DNA of 64,000 nt from Erwinia tracheiphila (GCF_021365465.1 NZ_CP089932.1:4030001-4094000); one strand, 5' to 3'. Numbered from the stretch's first letter, positions 1-13,038 are shown. The notes: generated from the sequence alone by a model not told the origin. Numbers and translations are program-made.

Positions 1-69
1 CATCTAACCGTAGATTAGATAAGCGAGCAACTGCTTTTGTTTATGCCTGGGCGTTTGCCGACAAAAGTA

Positions 70-692
70 AAAAACCACCTGCATAGCAGGTGCCATTGAT
101 TTCGCCCCACAGGGGCGCACTAAGTCCAGACTCAGAGAGCCTTCCCTTCACACTTCTTTCAGTGGAGGCTGGCTCTATTCAACTTCATGTTTTTCCTGAT
201 ACTTCACGTACTTTATTATCATTTCTTCGTTTATACCTACGGTATCGACACAATAACCTCTTGCCCAAAAATCATTCCCCCACTGCTTGTTCTTACGCAG
301 GCAGGGAAATTTATTGAACAATCGAAGGGCTGTTTTACCCTTTAAGTCGCCTGTTACATGGGAAATCGAAAGCCGTGGAGGCACTTTTACCCGCAAAGGG
401 ACATGGTCTGTCTGGACATTCAGCTCCACTACTTCTATCCCGGGCTGCTCACCTGAGATCCTTATCGGCTTACAGACCTCTTTACCAACATTGTTCCTGA
501 GGATGCGAAACCGGTACCTGGGTGTCCATACGATATGATATTGACAACACCAGAGCACATGAGATGCTTTCTGGAATCTGCTCATGGTTAAATCCCTGGC
601 AGTTATGGGGATAACAGATTCGGATTTTCCCATGAGTAGCATGACTGGCAGAGCCAACTTATTGCTGACCACCTCCACAGGGGGTGGTGTTC
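70..692 (-). mobile_element. IS200/IS605-family element, inactivated
   Basis: A single tnpA gene is bracketed by two hairpins, the arrangement of IS200-type elements, which lack inverted terminal repeats. Downstream of tnpA (minus strand) is a perfect hairpin at 77-93 (CACCTGC, ATA, GCAGGTG). Upstream is a hairpin near 667-690 (ACCACCTCC pairing with GGGGGTGGT, one wobble pair). It lies just beyond the ilvH terminator, so it does not interrupt the ilvIH operon. Exact element ends were not determined, because such elements make no target duplication. Confidence 0.75.
175..585 (-). pseudogene. tnpA: IS200-type transposase TnpA with broken HUH motif
   Basis: Y1 transposase of the IS200/IS605 family, which cuts and rejoins single-stranded DNA with a HUH metal site and one tyrosine. 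I chose the ATG at 585, which gives about 136 residues beginning MSRFQKASHVLW, typical of this group. The motif normally reading DHVHLLVK here reads DHVPLRVK, so the second histidine of HUH is proline. The C-terminal block GYCVDTVGINEEMI with the likely catalytic tyrosine is retained. Full length but probably catalytically dead; inference from the motif. Confidence 0.7.
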
Positions 693-702
693 ATGCAGGG
701 AT

Positions 703-727
703 AAAAAACCCGACATTACGTCGGGTT
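703..727 (-). terminator. Rho-independent terminator of ilvIH
   Basis: On the minus strand a CCCGAC/GTCGGG stem with a short loop (ACGTAATG region) is followed by a run of six T. It lies about 30 bases after the ilvH stop and is the natural end of the ilvIH transcript. Confidence 0.8.
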
Positions 728-758
728 AGCGAAAGATGATGATAATCACCCATCTGAA

Positions 759-1250
759 TTATCGCATTATGCGATCTCCTCTGGAAACGCCCACAATGCC
801 GGAACGGGCAACTTCAACGATTTCCGCCACTTCGCGCACGGTGCTGAGAAAAGCATCCAGTTTGTCACTGGTTCCAGCCAGCTGAACCGTGTAAAGCGAT
901 GGCGTAACATCCACAATCTGTCCACGGAAAATTTCCGCGCTGCGCTTTACTTCTTCCCGGCCATATCCTGTTGCCTGCACCTTCACCAGCATAACTTCAC
1001 GCTCAACAAAAGCCCCCAAGCCCAGTTCGCTGACACGAAGCACATCAACCAGTTTGTGCAGTTGTTTTTCAATCTGCTCCAGGACTTTTTCGTCACCGAC
1101 GGTCTGAATGGTCATCCGCGAAAGAGTGGGATCGTCTGTCGGTGCCACCGTCAGGCTTTCAATATTATAGCCACGCTGAGAAAACAGACCGACTACACGT
1201 GATAATGCGCCGGATTCGTTTTCCAGCAGCACAGATAAAACACGACGCAT
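759..1250 (-). CDS. ilvH: Acetolactate synthase III small (regulatory) subunit
   Basis: Regulatory subunit of acetohydroxyacid synthase III, which makes acetolactate or acetohydroxybutyrate for valine, leucine and isoleucine synthesis; it confers valine feedback inhibition on IlvI. The protein has 163 residues, as in E. coli, starting [19 protein letters not shown], an N-terminal ACT domain (about residues 4-78) followed by the ALS_ss_C domain. The start at 1250 is the second of two adjacent ATG codons; the first overlaps the ilvI stop (TAATG), so translation is likely coupled. It is the second gene of ilvIH. Near identity to the enterobacterial family is evident throughout. Confidence 0.96.
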   Translation of the reverse strand: MRRVLSVLLENESGALSRVVGLFSQRGYNIESLTVAPTDDPTLSRMTIQTVGDEKVLEQIEKQLHKLVDVLRVSELGLGAFVEREVMLVKVQATGYGREEVKRSAEIFRGQIVDVTPSLYTVQLAGTSDKLDAFLSTVREVAEIVEVARSGIVGVSRGDRIMR

Positions 1251-1252
1251 CA

Positions 1253-2977
1253 TTAAGTCCTCTCCGTTTTGCTCAACCACATCTCGTCCATCCCACCGCC
1301 ACGAATCTGCATCGGGTATACATGTTCGGAACTATCCACATTGACATCAACAAAGACCAGGTGCCCTTTGGCCAGTGCTGCCAGCGCCTCTGTCAGCTTC
1401 GGCTCCAGCTCATGCGGATGGTTAATACCAATGCCAACATGTCCATAGGCTTGTGCCAGACGGACAAAATCCGGCAATGACTCCATGTACGACTGTGAAT
1501 GACGCCCTGAATAGATCATATCCTGCCACTGCTTGACCATGCCGAGGAAACGGTTGTTGAGGCTTAATACCAATACGGGCAGATCGTATTGCAACGCCGT
1601 GGAAAGCTCCTGAATATTCATCTGAATACTGCCGTCACCCGTCACACAAATAACCGTTTCTTCCGGCAGGGCCAGCTTTACACCGAGTGCTGCAGGCAGT
1701 CCGAAACCCATGGTGCCGAGTCCACCCGAGTTTATCCAGCGACGCGGCTTGTCAAACTGGTAATAAAGTGCGGCGAACATCTGGTGCTGGCCGACATCGG
1801 AGGTAACAAAAGCCTCGCCTTTTGTCAGACGGCAGATATTTTCAATCACTGCCTGCGGCTTAATCTTTTCACTATTCTTGTCATAGGCGAGGCAATCGCG
1901 CGCGCGCCACTGTTCAATGCTCTGCCACCAGTCGCGCAGGCTGTCGAAATCCTGCTCCTTTTCCCTCTGTGCCAACAGCTCCAGCATCTGAGTCAGAACC
2001 TGTTTTGCATCTCCGACAATAGGAACATCTGCCGATACCGTTTTGGAAATTGACGTCGGGTCAATATCAATATGCAACACCGTGGCATTCGGACAATATT
2101 TTGCAAGATTATTCGTTGTGCGATCATCAAAGCGCACACCAATCGCAAAGATCACATCGGCGTTGTGCATGGTCATATTGGCTTCAAACGTGCCATGCAT
2201 CCCTAACATCCCGACGCTTTGCCGGTGCGATCCCGGAAAAGCACCCAGCCCCATCAGGGAGCAGGTGACCGGCAGGTTCAGCTGTTCAGCAATCTGGCGC
2301 AGTTCTTCATGGCAGGAAGCATTGATCACCCCACCTCCCGTATAGATTACCGGTTTTTTCGCCGCGAGAAGCGTCTGCAGCGCACGTTTAACCTGCCCTT
2401 TATGGCCCCGGGTCGTTGGGTTATAAGAACGCATGCTGACCGATTCAGGCCAGATATAAGGGAACTTGTTGGTCGGATTCATTACATCTTTTGGCAGGTC
2501 GATCACCACCGGACCTGGACGACCGCTGGAGGCCAGCCAGAAGGCTTTTTTCATCACAGCAGGCACATCTTCCGCTTTCCTCACCAGAAAGCTGTGCTTT
2601 ACCACGGGCCGGGAAATCCCGACCATGTCACATTCCTGAAATGCGTCATAGCCAATGAGCGTGGAAGGCACCTGCCCGGAGAGCACCACCATGGGAATGG
2701 AATCCATATAAGCCGTCGCAATACCGGTAATGGCATTGGTAGCACCAGGCCCTGAAGTCACCAGCACAACGCCCACTTCACCGGTTGAACGAGAATAGCC
2801 GTCCGCCATATGCACTGCACCCTGCTCATGACGAACCAGCACGTGGTCAATTCCACCAACAGTCTGCAAAGCGTCATAGATATCGAGCACGGCACCGCCG
2901 GGGTAGCCGAATACATGTTTGACCCCCTGGTCGATCAACGATCGAACAACCATCTCAGCTCCTGACAACATCTCCAT
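1253..2977 (-). CDS. ilvI: Acetolactate synthase III large (catalytic) subunit
   Basis: ThDP- and FAD-dependent catalytic subunit of acetohydroxyacid synthase III. It has 574 residues, the family length. The N-terminal ThDP-binding domain carries the activating glutamate ([13 protein letters not shown]51); a central FAD/TPP domain follows; the C-terminal domain has the GDGS...N ThDP/Mg motif near residue 445. A GGAGG-type ribosome site lies just before the ATG at 2977. First gene of the ilvIH operon, divergent from leuABCD. In E. coli this promoter is controlled by Lrp; I could not identify Lrp sites with confidence. Confidence 0.97.
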   Translation of the reverse strand: MEMLSGAEMVVRSLIDQGVKHVFGYPGGAVLDIYDALQTVGGIDHVLVRHEQGAVHMADGYSRSTGEVGVVLVTSGPGATNAITGIATAYMDSIPMVVLSGQVPSTLIGYDAFQECDMVGISRPVVKHSFLVRKAEDVPAVMKKAFWLASSGRPGPVVIDLPKDVMNPTNKFPYIWPESVSMRSYNPTTRGHKGQVKRALQTLLAAKKPVIYTGGGVINASCHEELRQIAEQLNLPVTCSLMGLGAFPGSHRQSVGMLGMHGTFEANMTMHNADVIFAIGVRFDDRTTNNLAKYCPNATVLHIDIDPTSISKTVSADVPIVGDAKQVLTQMLELLAQREKEQDFDSLRDWWQSIEQWRARDCLAYDKNSEKIKPQAVIENICRLTKGEAFVTSDVGQHQMFAALYYQFDKPRRWINSGGLGTMGFGLPAALGVKLALPEETVICVTGDGSIQMNIQELSTALQYDLPVLVLSLNNRFLGMVKQWQDMIYSGRHSQSYMESLPDFVRLAQAYGHVGIGINHPHELEPKLTEALAALAKGHLVFVDVNVDSSEHVYPMQIRGGGMDEMWLSKTERT

Positions 2978-3640
2978 TTTTTGCCTCCAGGCTTTAACTT
3001 TAAGGTACTGAATTATATGACAGATACACCCTGCTACTCAGAAAACAGGACGGACGCCAGGATGAGGTCAAAACCCGTATTTTATTTTAACAAGGAATGC
3101 TTTCCAAAACTCGGGGGGGGAATATGCCCCGATATTTTGATTTTATGACGAGTACCATAACCGCAGAAAACCCGGCAGGCAAACGCCATCCCGGGCGCGT
3201 CGTTCAATCTGAGGATAGCAAGGCACTGCCCTGACGGGGGACTTATCGATAATTACACTTACCTCCCGGCGAAAGAAAAGCGCTTTATACTGTCTGACCC
3301 CGCTAATTCAGTGCGATCGTTTTGTTATCAAAACCGGGTCGAGCATAATAAGAGTGCAGCAATGTGAATATCGCCTGTCTTTCAGATTTATATCCTGCAT
3401 AAATACATACACATAAAACAATTCGCCAGATACCAGAACATCCCAACAGCTTAACCCTGATAACGAAATCAGATTAACATATTGATTATTAGCAATTCCC
3501 AGTCAAAACCAGATAATAAAAATGCGGGTTTATACTCTTCATTGCGCGCTGTTTTGTTTAACAGCACGCATTCTTCTGTTAGCAGCGCCCACATCAGCAT
3601 TATTTTTCTTAACGGTAACATTATATCCCCATAGCGAAAG
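2978..3640. other. Intergenic region between ilvI and leu; no leuO
   Basis: About 660 bases between the divergent ilvI and leu transcription units. In E. coli this interval holds leuO (a LysR-type regulator of about 314 residues) and the Lrp-responsive ilvI promoter. No frame here shows a helix-turn-helix or LysR effector-domain sequence, and the space is too small for the whole gene. The stretch includes a run of eight or so G near 3113. Nothing else was recognised. Confidence 0.6.
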
Positions 3641-3670
3641 TTGACATCTGTCCACGCTTTCAAGTATCAA
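3641..3670 (+). promoter_or_regulatory. Probable leu operon promoter
   Basis: TTGACA at 3641-3646 is a perfect -35 hexamer, and the following bases resemble the E. coli leu promoter (TTGACATC.G). A -10 candidate TATCAA lies at 3665-3670 with an 18-base spacer. It is about 33 bases upstream of the leuL ATG. Confidence 0.55.
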
Positions 3671-3702
3671 TACCGGACACTAAATTTTTAAGGTCTGATT
3701 CA

Positions 3703-3777
3703 ATGATTCGTACCACCTGCCTTACAGATCTACTACTAACGCATCTTTCTTGCGCGGTAAGCTTTTGGGCGGAATGA
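3703..3777 (+). CDS. leuL: leu operon leader peptide (frameshifted 3' part)
   Basis: Leader peptide of the leucine attenuator, 24 codons. Codons 10-12 are three consecutive rare CTA leucine codons, with further Leu codons at 7 and 15, so scarcity of charged tRNA-Leu would stall the ribosome here. The nucleotide sequence after the CTA run resembles E. coli leuL, but in another frame: a frame one base off reads NASFLRGKLLGGMNH and stops at 3783, close to the E. coli tail. A loss of about four bases (one CTA plus one A) relative to a four-CTA ancestor explains this. The stop moves by only 6 bases, so attenuation may survive. Confidence 0.75.
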   Translation: MIRTTCLTDLLLTHLSCAVSFWAE

Positions 3778-3807
3778 ATCACTGATTCAGACTTGCAAAA
3801 CAAAAAA

Positions 3808-3831
3808 CCCGCGCAAATGCGCGGGTTTTTT
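3808..3831 (+). terminator. leu operon attenuator
   Basis: CCCGCGC, loop AAAT, GCGCGGG and six T form a strong intrinsic terminator between leuL and leuA. With leuL translated through its CTA codons this stem forms and stops transcription; stalling at the CTA codons would favour an alternative fold. Confidence 0.9.
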
Positions 3832-3874
3832 ATGCCCGTAAATACGGCGAAGCAAACACGACAAGGAATACTTA

Positions 3875-6534
<2,660 letters not shown>

Positions 6535-6536
6535 AT

Positions 6537-7946
6537 ATGAAAACATTATACGAAAAGCTGTTTAATGCCCACCTGGTGTATGAAGCGGCAGGTGAAACGC
6601 CGCTGCTGTACATTGACCGCCATCTGGTGCATGAAGTCACGTCGGCACAGGCGTTTGATGGGCTGCGGGCGCAGGGTCGCCCGGTGCGCCAGCCATCGAA
6701 AACCTTCGCCACCATGGATCACAATGTCTCGACGCAAACCCGTGACATCAATGCCAGTGGCGAAATGGCTCGCATTCAAATGTCATTGCTGATCAACAAC
6801 TGTAAAGAGTTTGGTGTCACTTTGTACGACCTTAACCATGCTTATCAGGGCATTGTCCATGTGATCGGACCTGAGCAGGGTTTATCGCTGCCGGGCATGA
6901 CCATTGTCTGTGGTGACTCGCATACCTCAACCCACGGTGCCATGGGTGCACTGGCATTTGGTATCGGTACGTCTGAAGTGGAGCATGTGCTGGCAACACA
7001 GACGCTGAAACAGTCCCGCGCCAAAACCATGAAGGTTGAGGTTATTGGTAGCATTGCCCCGGGCATTACCGCCAAAGATATTGCTCTCGCCATCATTGGC
7101 AAAACCGGTAGCGGCGGCGGTAATGGGCATGTAGTCGAGTTTTGTGGTAAGGCGATTGAGCAGCTCAGTATGGAAAGCCGGATGACGCTATGTAACATGG
7201 CTATTGAACTGGGTGCAAAAGCGGGTCTTGTGGCGCCTGACGACACCACCTTCGAGTATGTCAAAGGCCGTCAGTTTGCCCCCAAAGGGGATGCCTGGGA
7301 TCAGGCTGTGGCATACTGGCGCACGCTGAAATCCGACAGCGGCGCACCTTTTGACAAAGTGATCACCCTTAACGCTGCAGAGATCGCCCCTCAGGTAACA
7401 TGGGGAACCAATCCGGGGCAGGTCATTGCCGTCGATCAATGTATCCCCGACCCGACTTCCTTTAACGACCCGATAGAACGCGCGTCGGCCGAAAAAGCGC
7501 TGGCTTATATGGACCTGAAACCCGGCAGCAGGTTGACCGAAATCAGGATCGATAAAGTGTTTATTGGCTCCTGTACAAATTCACGTATTGAAGATCTGCG
7601 GGCAGCAGCAGCAATCATTAAAGGACGTAAAATTGCAGACGGTGTTCAGGGCTACGTGGTACCGGGTTCAGGCCCGGTTAAAGCGCAGGCAGAGGCGGAA
7701 GGGCTGGATAAAATCTTCCTTGATGCCGGCTTCGAATGGCGTCTGCCGGGCTGTTCGATGTGCCTTGCGATGAATAATGACCGTCTCAGCCCCGGCGAAC
7801 GCTGTGCCTCTACCAGCAATCGTAACTTTGAAGGCCGTCAGGGCCGCGGTGGACGCACCCATTTGCTCAGTCCGGCAATGGCCGCCGCCGCCGCCATTGC
7901 CGGGCACTTTGCCGATATCCGTGAACCATCCGCATGGACAAATTAG
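6537..7946 (+). CDS. leuC: 3-isopropylmalate dehydratase large subunit
   Basis: Catalytic subunit of isopropylmalate isomerase, an aconitase-family enzyme that converts 2- to 3-isopropylmalate with LeuD. It has 469 residues. The three cysteines that hold the 4Fe-4S cluster are visible in GSCTNSR (near residue 345) and GCSMCLAMN (near 405-410); the DHN...[11 protein letters not shown] block of the family is also intact. It starts 2 bases after leuB and ends 9 bases before leuD. Confidence 0.97.
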   Translation: MKTLYEKLFNAHLVYEAAGETPLLYIDRHLVHEVTSAQAFDGLRAQGRPVRQPSKTFATMDHNVSTQTRDINASGEMARIQMSLLINNCKEFGVTLYDLNHAYQGIVHVIGPEQGLSLPGMTIVCGDSHTSTHGAMGALAFGIGTSEVEHVLATQTLKQSRAKTMKVEVIGSIAPGITAKDIALAIIGKTGSGGGNGHVVEFCGKAIEQLSMESRMTLCNMAIELGAKAGLVAPDDTTFEYVKGRQFAPKGDAWDQAVAYWRTLKSDSGAPFDKVITLNAAEIAPQVTWGTNPGQVIAVDQCIPDPTSFNDPIERASAEKALAYMDLKPGSRLTEIRIDKVFIGSCTNSRIEDLRAAAAIIKGRKIADGVQGYVVPGSGPVKAQAEAEGLDKIFLDAGFEWRLPGCSMCLAMNNDRLSPGERCASTSNRNFEGRQGRGGRTHLLSPAMAAAAAIAGHFADIREPSAWTN

Positions 7947-7955
7947 GGAGCCAGC

Positions 7956-8561
7956 ATGGCGAAGAAATTTACCCGGCATACCGGCATCGTGGTGCCGATG
8001 GACTCTGCCAACGTCGATACCGATGCCATTATCCCCAAGCAATTTCTGCAAATGGTGACCCGCACTGGTTTTGGGCGCAACCTGTTCTATGACTGGCGCT
8101 ACAGCGATGCACAAGGTCAGGTACCCAACCCGGCCTTTGTGCTTAATCAACCCGCTTTTCGCGGTGCCAGCATTATGCTGACCCGGGAAAACTTTGGTTG
8201 CGGTTCCTCCCGTGAGCATGCCCCCTGGGCGCTGACTGACTATGGCATTCAGGCGATTATCGGCAGCGGCTTTGCCGACATCTTCGCCAATAACTCGTTT
8301 AATAATCAGCTGCTGCTGGTAACCTTAAGTGAAGAAGAGATTGATGCGCTTTTTCGCATGGTGGCGGCGGAACCTGGGATCAGTTTTACGATTGATCTGG
8401 AAAAGCAACTTATCAGCACAGGTCAAAACCAGTACAGCTTCACCATTGACAGCTTTCGCCGTCACTGCCTGCTAAACGGGCTGGATAATATTGGGCTAAC
8501 ACTGCAACACGACGCGCAAATCGGCGCTTACGAGCAGAAACAGCCCGCCTTTTTACGCTAG
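7956..8561 (+). CDS. leuD: 3-isopropylmalate dehydratase small subunit
   Basis: Swivel-domain subunit of isopropylmalate isomerase; it completes the active site of LeuC. It has 201 residues, as in E. coli. The conserved [15 protein letters not shown] motif near residue 75 and the start [16 protein letters not shown] are typical. GGGAG precedes the ATG. Last gene of leuABCD, followed by an intrinsic terminator. Confidence 0.97.
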   Translation: MAKKFTRHTGIVVPMDSANVDTDAIIPKQFLQMVTRTGFGRNLFYDWRYSDAQGQVPNPAFVLNQPAFRGASIMLTRENFGCGSSREHAPWALTDYGIQAIIGSGFADIFANNSFNNQLLLVTLSEEEIDALFRMVAAEPGISFTIDLEKQLISTGQNQYSFTIDSFRRHCLLNGLDNIGLTLQHDAQIGAYEQKQPAFLR

Positions 8562-8574
8562 CCTTACAGACTCT

Positions 8575-8597
8575 GCCGCAGTGGCCTGCGGCTTTTC
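8575..8597 (+). terminator. Terminator after leuD
   Basis: GCCGCAG, loop TGGC, CTGCGGC, then TTTTCT: a seven-pair stem with a T-rich tail, 14 bases after the leuD stop. Confidence 0.8.
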
Positions 8598-8605
8598 TCT
8601 ATCCA

Positions 8606-9787
8606 TTAATGCTGCGACGACGAGACACCCTGTGCCGCCACGGCGTTTCTGACCGCAATAAAACAAAGCAGCGCCAGTAGATATCCGTACATCAGCACCG
8701 CGCTCATTGACACGCTTGAGGTGTTGCCAATCCCGGTCAGCGGTGCGCTGATGCCGCCCATCGCAAACATTAGCATGCCTATCCATTCGGAGGCCGTCCC
8801 GGAATGCGCGGCCTGACGCTGCATAGCTAACCGAACTGGCCAGCGTGCAAATACCGCTATTAACTGAAACGGTGAAAAACAGCAGGGTAACAATCCGTCA
8901 CAGCAGACAGTCTGTGAAAAATCCCAGCAGCAGCAGCTGAAAAGCAAATACCACGGCGGCAGCCAGGGCAAAGGCCAGCACCACCGTCTCCCCTCACTTT
9001 GCCGAACATTTTGCTAACAGCAAAGAACAGACCACCAGCCCAAGGCCATTCACCGCAAAGGTTTAACTGTATTGCAGGGCCGAAAGCGCGAACACCTGCT
9101 AAAAAATGTACGATGACGCGCCAATACAGGCAAACAGGTCCGCCATCATAAAGCCCTGCAACAGGCACAACACCATAAAGGTACGGTCATGGAACACACT
9201 GCCTGAATCCAACGAGGCGTCACTAACGTTCTGCCAGCCCCGCGTTTCCGACAGCCTGAACCACGTAAGCAAAAAAAGGAGTACACCCGCTGCCGTCAGT
9301 GAAACAAACAGCCCGCACCAGTCTGTCACGGTCAGCTGAAGACCACCCAAAACAGGCGCAATCACTGGCGCAATTCCGTTGATGGTCATCAGCAGGGCAA
9401 AAAAGCCTGTCAGCGCGGTGCCGCTGTAAAGACCCCGGGCAATGGCACGGGACAGCACGGCCCCGCCAGCCCCGGAAAGAAGCGAGCAGCAATCAACTGC
9501 GACATATCATGGGTCAATGCACACCACAGCGACGCCAGACAAAACAGCACCAGCGAAATAAGTGACGGCTTCCACCTGCCAGTGTGGTCACTGAGCGGGC
9601 CAAAAACAAACTACCCTGCGCCCAACTCAGCCAGTGCAGCCGTCAGCTGCCCGGGCGAAGTAGATTCCCCGAACTGACAAGTCAGTTCGGGCAGCGCTGA
9701 AAGATAGAAATCGGTACAAAGCGGTCCCAGCGCGTTTAGCGCCCCAGGGATTAATGCGTAAACCAGCCTGCTTTTTTCCATTGCCAT
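8606..9787 (-). pseudogene. Bcr/CflA-type MFS drug exporter, degraded
   Basis: Remains of a 12-helix major facilitator of the Bcr/CflA multidrug subfamily. The N-terminus (MEKSRLVYALIPGALNALGP, then TDFYLSALPEL) has a good ribosome site (GGGAGG) at its start. An in-frame TAG ends that frame near 9611 right before the conserved GPLSDHTGRWKP loop, and the rest is spread over further frames (9458-9099 and 8971-8606) with additional frameshifts and stops. No IS lies inside it, so it decayed by small mutations. Convergent with leuABCD. The subfamily is clear; the exact gene is not. Confidence 0.8.
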
Positions 9788-9908
9788 TTCCTCCCTTATT
9801 CGCAATACATATCCTCATCAAGTCTTATCAGAAACACCGTTATTCGCCAGTAACAACCTTTGCACTATTCACTTATCAACCAGTCTCGCGCGAAATCTGC
9901 CGACTTCT

Positions 9909-11075
9909 TTACACGTTTTTCACTTTCGCGGTAATCGCCAGAGCAACAATGCCCAGCAGCAAGGCAACCCAATACACTGCAACATGACCAAACGCTTCCG
10001 TCAGCATGCCCTGAACCACACCTGCCAGAATGACACCGGTAGAAATGCTGTTAGTGAACAGCGTTGTGGCCGCTCCCGGCCGCCCCGGCATTAAATCCTG
10101 AAACCACAGCATGCCAATCCCCGCCACGATACCGATAAACACCGCATTGAAAAGTTGTAATATCATCAATGCCAGCCGCGAATGAAACAGCACCAGCCCG
10201 AAGTAAAACAGCACGCCCGCCATCAGCGCCACCAGCATCATATTGCGCTTGCCAACGCGTTTCACGTAGTGCCCAGCCAGCAGCATCGCGGGGATTTCCA
10301 GACCCGCGGCCACGCCCATCAGTAATCCGGCCAGGCGCTCTGACAAACCCAGCACATTGCTAATATAAATCGGCATATCAATGATATACATGGTATTACA
10401 AGTCCACATCAGCAAAGAGGCGAGAAATAACAGCCTGACATCCGGGTTCTTCCAGGCGCTGATTTCAGTTATGGCAATCTGTTCCGACTGAACAATGCGA
10501 GGGACCGAGGGTAGCGCAAACCAGATCAATGAAATGCAGACAATAAAAAGCGCGGCGGCAACCACAAACATCGTGGTAAAACCATAGCCCAGCACAAGCG
10601 CAAAGGAGAGCGGCGGCCCAATCACCCACGCCAGTGACAGCTGGGCACGCATAACTGAACTGAACATCACCACTTCCCGCGCTGAACGGTCAGCATACTC
10701 ACGCGCCAGCGCGAAAATCTGCGGCATAGCTACGCTGGCCAGCGCGGACAGCAGAACACCTGCGGTAACCAGTGTCAGATAATGGCGATTGAAAGCAAAC
10801 AGCAGCGCATTTCCCGCCGCCATCAGGCAACAAAACAGAATCAGCATGCGCCTGTCACCACGGTTATCCGAACGCTTTGCCAACAGCACGCTGACCCCAA
10901 TCCCGGCGACCGCATTAACGGTATAAAACAGCCCGACCCAAAACGGACGCACCGCCACCTCACGGGTGAGAAACAGACTGAGCGTCGGCGCCTGTAACGC
11001 TCCCGCCACGCCCACCATAAAAGAGACGGTCATAAACGGGTTGATTCGACGTCGACGTGATAAAAGCGATTTCAT
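9909..11075 (-). CDS. setA: Sugar efflux transporter A
   Basis: Major facilitator sugar exporter (Set family) that pumps out non-metabolisable sugars and helps relieve glucose-phosphate stress. Using the ATG at 11075, preceded by AAGGA, it has 388 residues with 12 predicted helices; an upstream in-frame start would add 18 residues but lacks the ribosome site. Strong agreement with E. coli SetA, for example MVGVAGALQAPTLSLFLTREV near the N-terminus (residues 15-35) and MWTCNTMYIIDMP in the middle. It lies immediately downstream of and in the same direction as sgrS, as in E. coli. Confidence 0.94.
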   Translation of the reverse strand: MKSLLSRRRRINPFMTVSFMVGVAGALQAPTLSLFLTREVAVRPFWVGLFYTVNAVAGIGVSVLLAKRSDNRGDRRMLILFCCLMAAGNALLFAFNRHYLTLVTAGVLLSALASVAMPQIFALAREYADRSAREVVMFSSVMRAQLSLAWVIGPPLSFALVLGYGFTTMFVVAAALFIVCISLIWFALPSVPRIVQSEQIAITEISAWKNPDVRLLFLASLLMWTCNTMYIIDMPIYISNVLGLSERLAGLLMGVAAGLEIPAMLLAGHYVKRVGKRNMMLVALMAGVLFYFGLVLFHSRLALMILQLFNAVFIGIVAGIGMLWFQDLMPGRPGAATTLFTNSISTGVILAGVVQGMLTEAFGHVAVYWVALLLGIVALAITAKVKNV

Positions 11076-11160
11076 GACTGATCCTTCGGTATGGCGCTCG
11101 CGACAAGGTACACAGCATAAACAGAACAAACAAGAAGCACAGAAGAAAACAGGGCCAATG

Positions 11161-11270
11161 AAAAAAGGCCAGCGGCCATAAGCACGCTGGCGGGTGAAGT
11201 CGCACCATACTCAGATCAAGTAAAAATAATGTCGGAGCGCCATTCACAGAATGTCTCCCGCTCTTTCATC
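11161..11270 (-). ncRNA. sgrS: SgrS small RNA homologue lacking sgrT
   Basis: Divergent from sgrR and upstream of setA, where SgrS lies in E. coli. Its 3' end is well conserved: CTGAGTATGG (the part that pairs with the ptsG leader; near 11193-11203), then CTTCACCCGCCAGCG, a CCAGC/GCTGG terminator stem and TTTTTT ending at 11161. The proposed 5' end, GATGAAAGAG at 11270, resembles the E. coli 5' end GATGAAGCAA. That gives about 110 nt against 227 in E. coli. The part that encodes the SgrT peptide in E. coli is not there; only a 17-codon frame without resemblance to SgrT is present. The 5' end is inference. Confidence 0.75.
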
Positions 11271-11336
11271 GACGGCTATTCTTCGCCTAATATAGAGAAA
11301 AAAAACAGACGACTTTACCAGGAGAGTTCCTCTTTT

Positions 11337-12998
11337 ATGTCATCACCCCGTTTGAAACAGCAGTTTATTCGCCTGTGGCAGAGCTGTGAGGGGCAGTCAC
11401 AGCAGACCACACTGAATGATTTAGCCCTCAGGCTGAATTGTTCACGTCGCCATATGCGCAGTCTGCTTAACGCCATGCAACAGCAGGGCTGGCTGGAATG
11501 GCATGCGGAAGCCGGGCGCAGTAAGCGCTCACAGCTCAACTTTCTTTATACCGGACTGGCGCTGCAACAACAGCGCGCAGAAGATCTGCTGGAACAGGAT
11601 CGTATCGACCAGCTGGTGCAGCTGGTCGGTGATAAAAATGCGGTGCGGCAAATGCTGGTTTCACGCCTCGGGCGCAGTTTCCGACAGGGCAAACACATTC
11701 TCCGTATTCTCTATTATCGCTCGCTGCTCAACCTGCTGCCGGGCACCCCGCTCAGGCGATCAGAAACCCATCTGGCCCGGCAAATCTTCAGCGGGCTGAC
11801 CCGCATTAATGAGGAAAATGGGGAAATTGAAGCGGACATCGCCCATCACTGGCAACAAATCACACCGCTGCACTGGCGCTTTTTCTTACGTCCCGCGATT
11901 CATTTCCATCATGGGCGCGAACTGGAAATGGCGGATGTGATTGCCACTCTGGAGCGGCTCACCAGTCAACCGCTGTATGCCAATCTGCATAAGATATCGT
12001 CCTCTTCTCCCTGGAGCCTGGATATTTATTTGCATCAGCCTGACCACTGGCTGCCCTGGCTGTTGGGCAGCGTTAGCAGCATGATCCTGCCGAAAGAGTG
12101 GCCGTCCATAGCCAACTTTGCCCGTCAGCCGATCGGTACCGGGCCTTATCAGGTGGTGCGCAACCAACAGCGTCAGCTGCGCATTGAAGCGTTTGACGAC
12201 TATTTCGGCTATCGGGCGCTGATCGATGAAGTCAACATCTGGGTGCTACCGGAAATCAGTGAAGAACTGGTTTACGCCAGTGTGCGACTTCAGAGCGACA
12301 GCCTGAGCGACAAGTCAGAAGAGAGCAGGCTGGAAGAAGGCTGCTACTTCTTGCTGTTTGATCAACGCTCTGAACGGGGACGTAATGAACAGGTACGACG
12401 CTGGGTGAACAGCCTTTGCAATCCCGTTGCCCTGCTGAACCAGGCGGATATTGGCTATCAGCGTTACTGGTTTCCGGCCTATGGCCTGCTTCCGCGCTGG
12501 CATCACCAGCGGGATCTGACGCGCTCAACGAAACCAGCTGGATTAACCTCGCTGACGCTCACCTGGTATGACGACCATATCGAGTACCAGGCGATTGCTA
12601 ACACACTGGAACCCTTACTCGCTGCCGGGGGCGTCACGCTGGTGACCCGCCAGGTGGACTACGCTACCTGGCACCGTGGCGATGCCGAAAGCGATATCTG
12701 GCTGGGCAGCGCCAATTTTACGCTGCCGCTGGCGTTCTCTCTGTTTGCGCTGCTGTATGAGATCCCGCTGGTGCATCACTGCGTGGCAACCAACTGGGAA
12801 ACCGACGTGCAAAAGTGGCGGGAAAACAACCTGACGCTGACCGAGTGGAGTAAGCGGATAATTGACTCTCACACGCTGCATCCCCTGTTTCATCACTGGC
12901 TACTACTGGAAGGCATACGTACGATGCGCGGCGTAAAAATGAACACCCTGGGCTGGTTCGACTTTAAATCCGCGTGGTTTGCACCGCCTGAAGGATGA
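11337..12998 (+). CDS. sgrR: Transcriptional regulator SgrR, activator of sgrS
   Basis: Senses sugar-phosphate stress and activates sgrS. N-terminal winged-helix DNA-binding domain (residues 5-110, with [20 protein letters not shown]) fused to a solute-binding-protein-like domain (about 165-550). With the ATG at 11337 it has 553 residues (E. coli 551) and begins [19 protein letters not shown], matching the family; GGAGAG lies ten bases upstream. A longer frame from 11229 would read through the sgrS promoter and is rejected. Divergent from sgrS-setA. Confidence 0.94.
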   Translation: MSSPRLKQQFIRLWQSCEGQSQQTTLNDLALRLNCSRRHMRSLLNAMQQQGWLEWHAEAGRSKRSQLNFLYTGLALQQQRAEDLLEQDRIDQLVQLVGDKNAVRQMLVSRLGRSFRQGKHILRILYYRSLLNLLPGTPLRRSETHLARQIFSGLTRINEENGEIEADIAHHWQQITPLHWRFFLRPAIHFHHGRELEMADVIATLERLTSQPLYANLHKISSSSPWSLDIYLHQPDHWLPWLLGSVSSMILPKEWPSIANFARQPIGTGPYQVVRNQQRQLRIEAFDDYFGYRALIDEVNIWVLPEISEELVYASVRLQSDSLSDKSEESRLEEGCYFLLFDQRSERGRNEQVRRWVNSLCNPVALLNQADIGYQRYWFPAYGLLPRWHHQRDLTRSTKPAGLTSLTLTWYDDHIEYQAIANTLEPLLAAGGVTLVTRQVDYATWHRGDAESDIWLGSANFTLPLAFSLFALLYEIPLVHHCVATNWETDVQKWRENNLTLTEWSKRIIDSHTLHPLFHHWLLLEGIRTMRGVKMNTLGWFDFKSAWFAPPEG

Positions 12999-13038
12999 TG
13001 CTTTCCCTGCTGCGGGGAAATCACTAGAATAGCGTCGT

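Noticed and set aside
3469..3663. A 64-codon minus-strand frame considered as a leuO remnant
   Set aside because: No helix-turn-helix or LysR-type residues; it overlaps the leu promoter.
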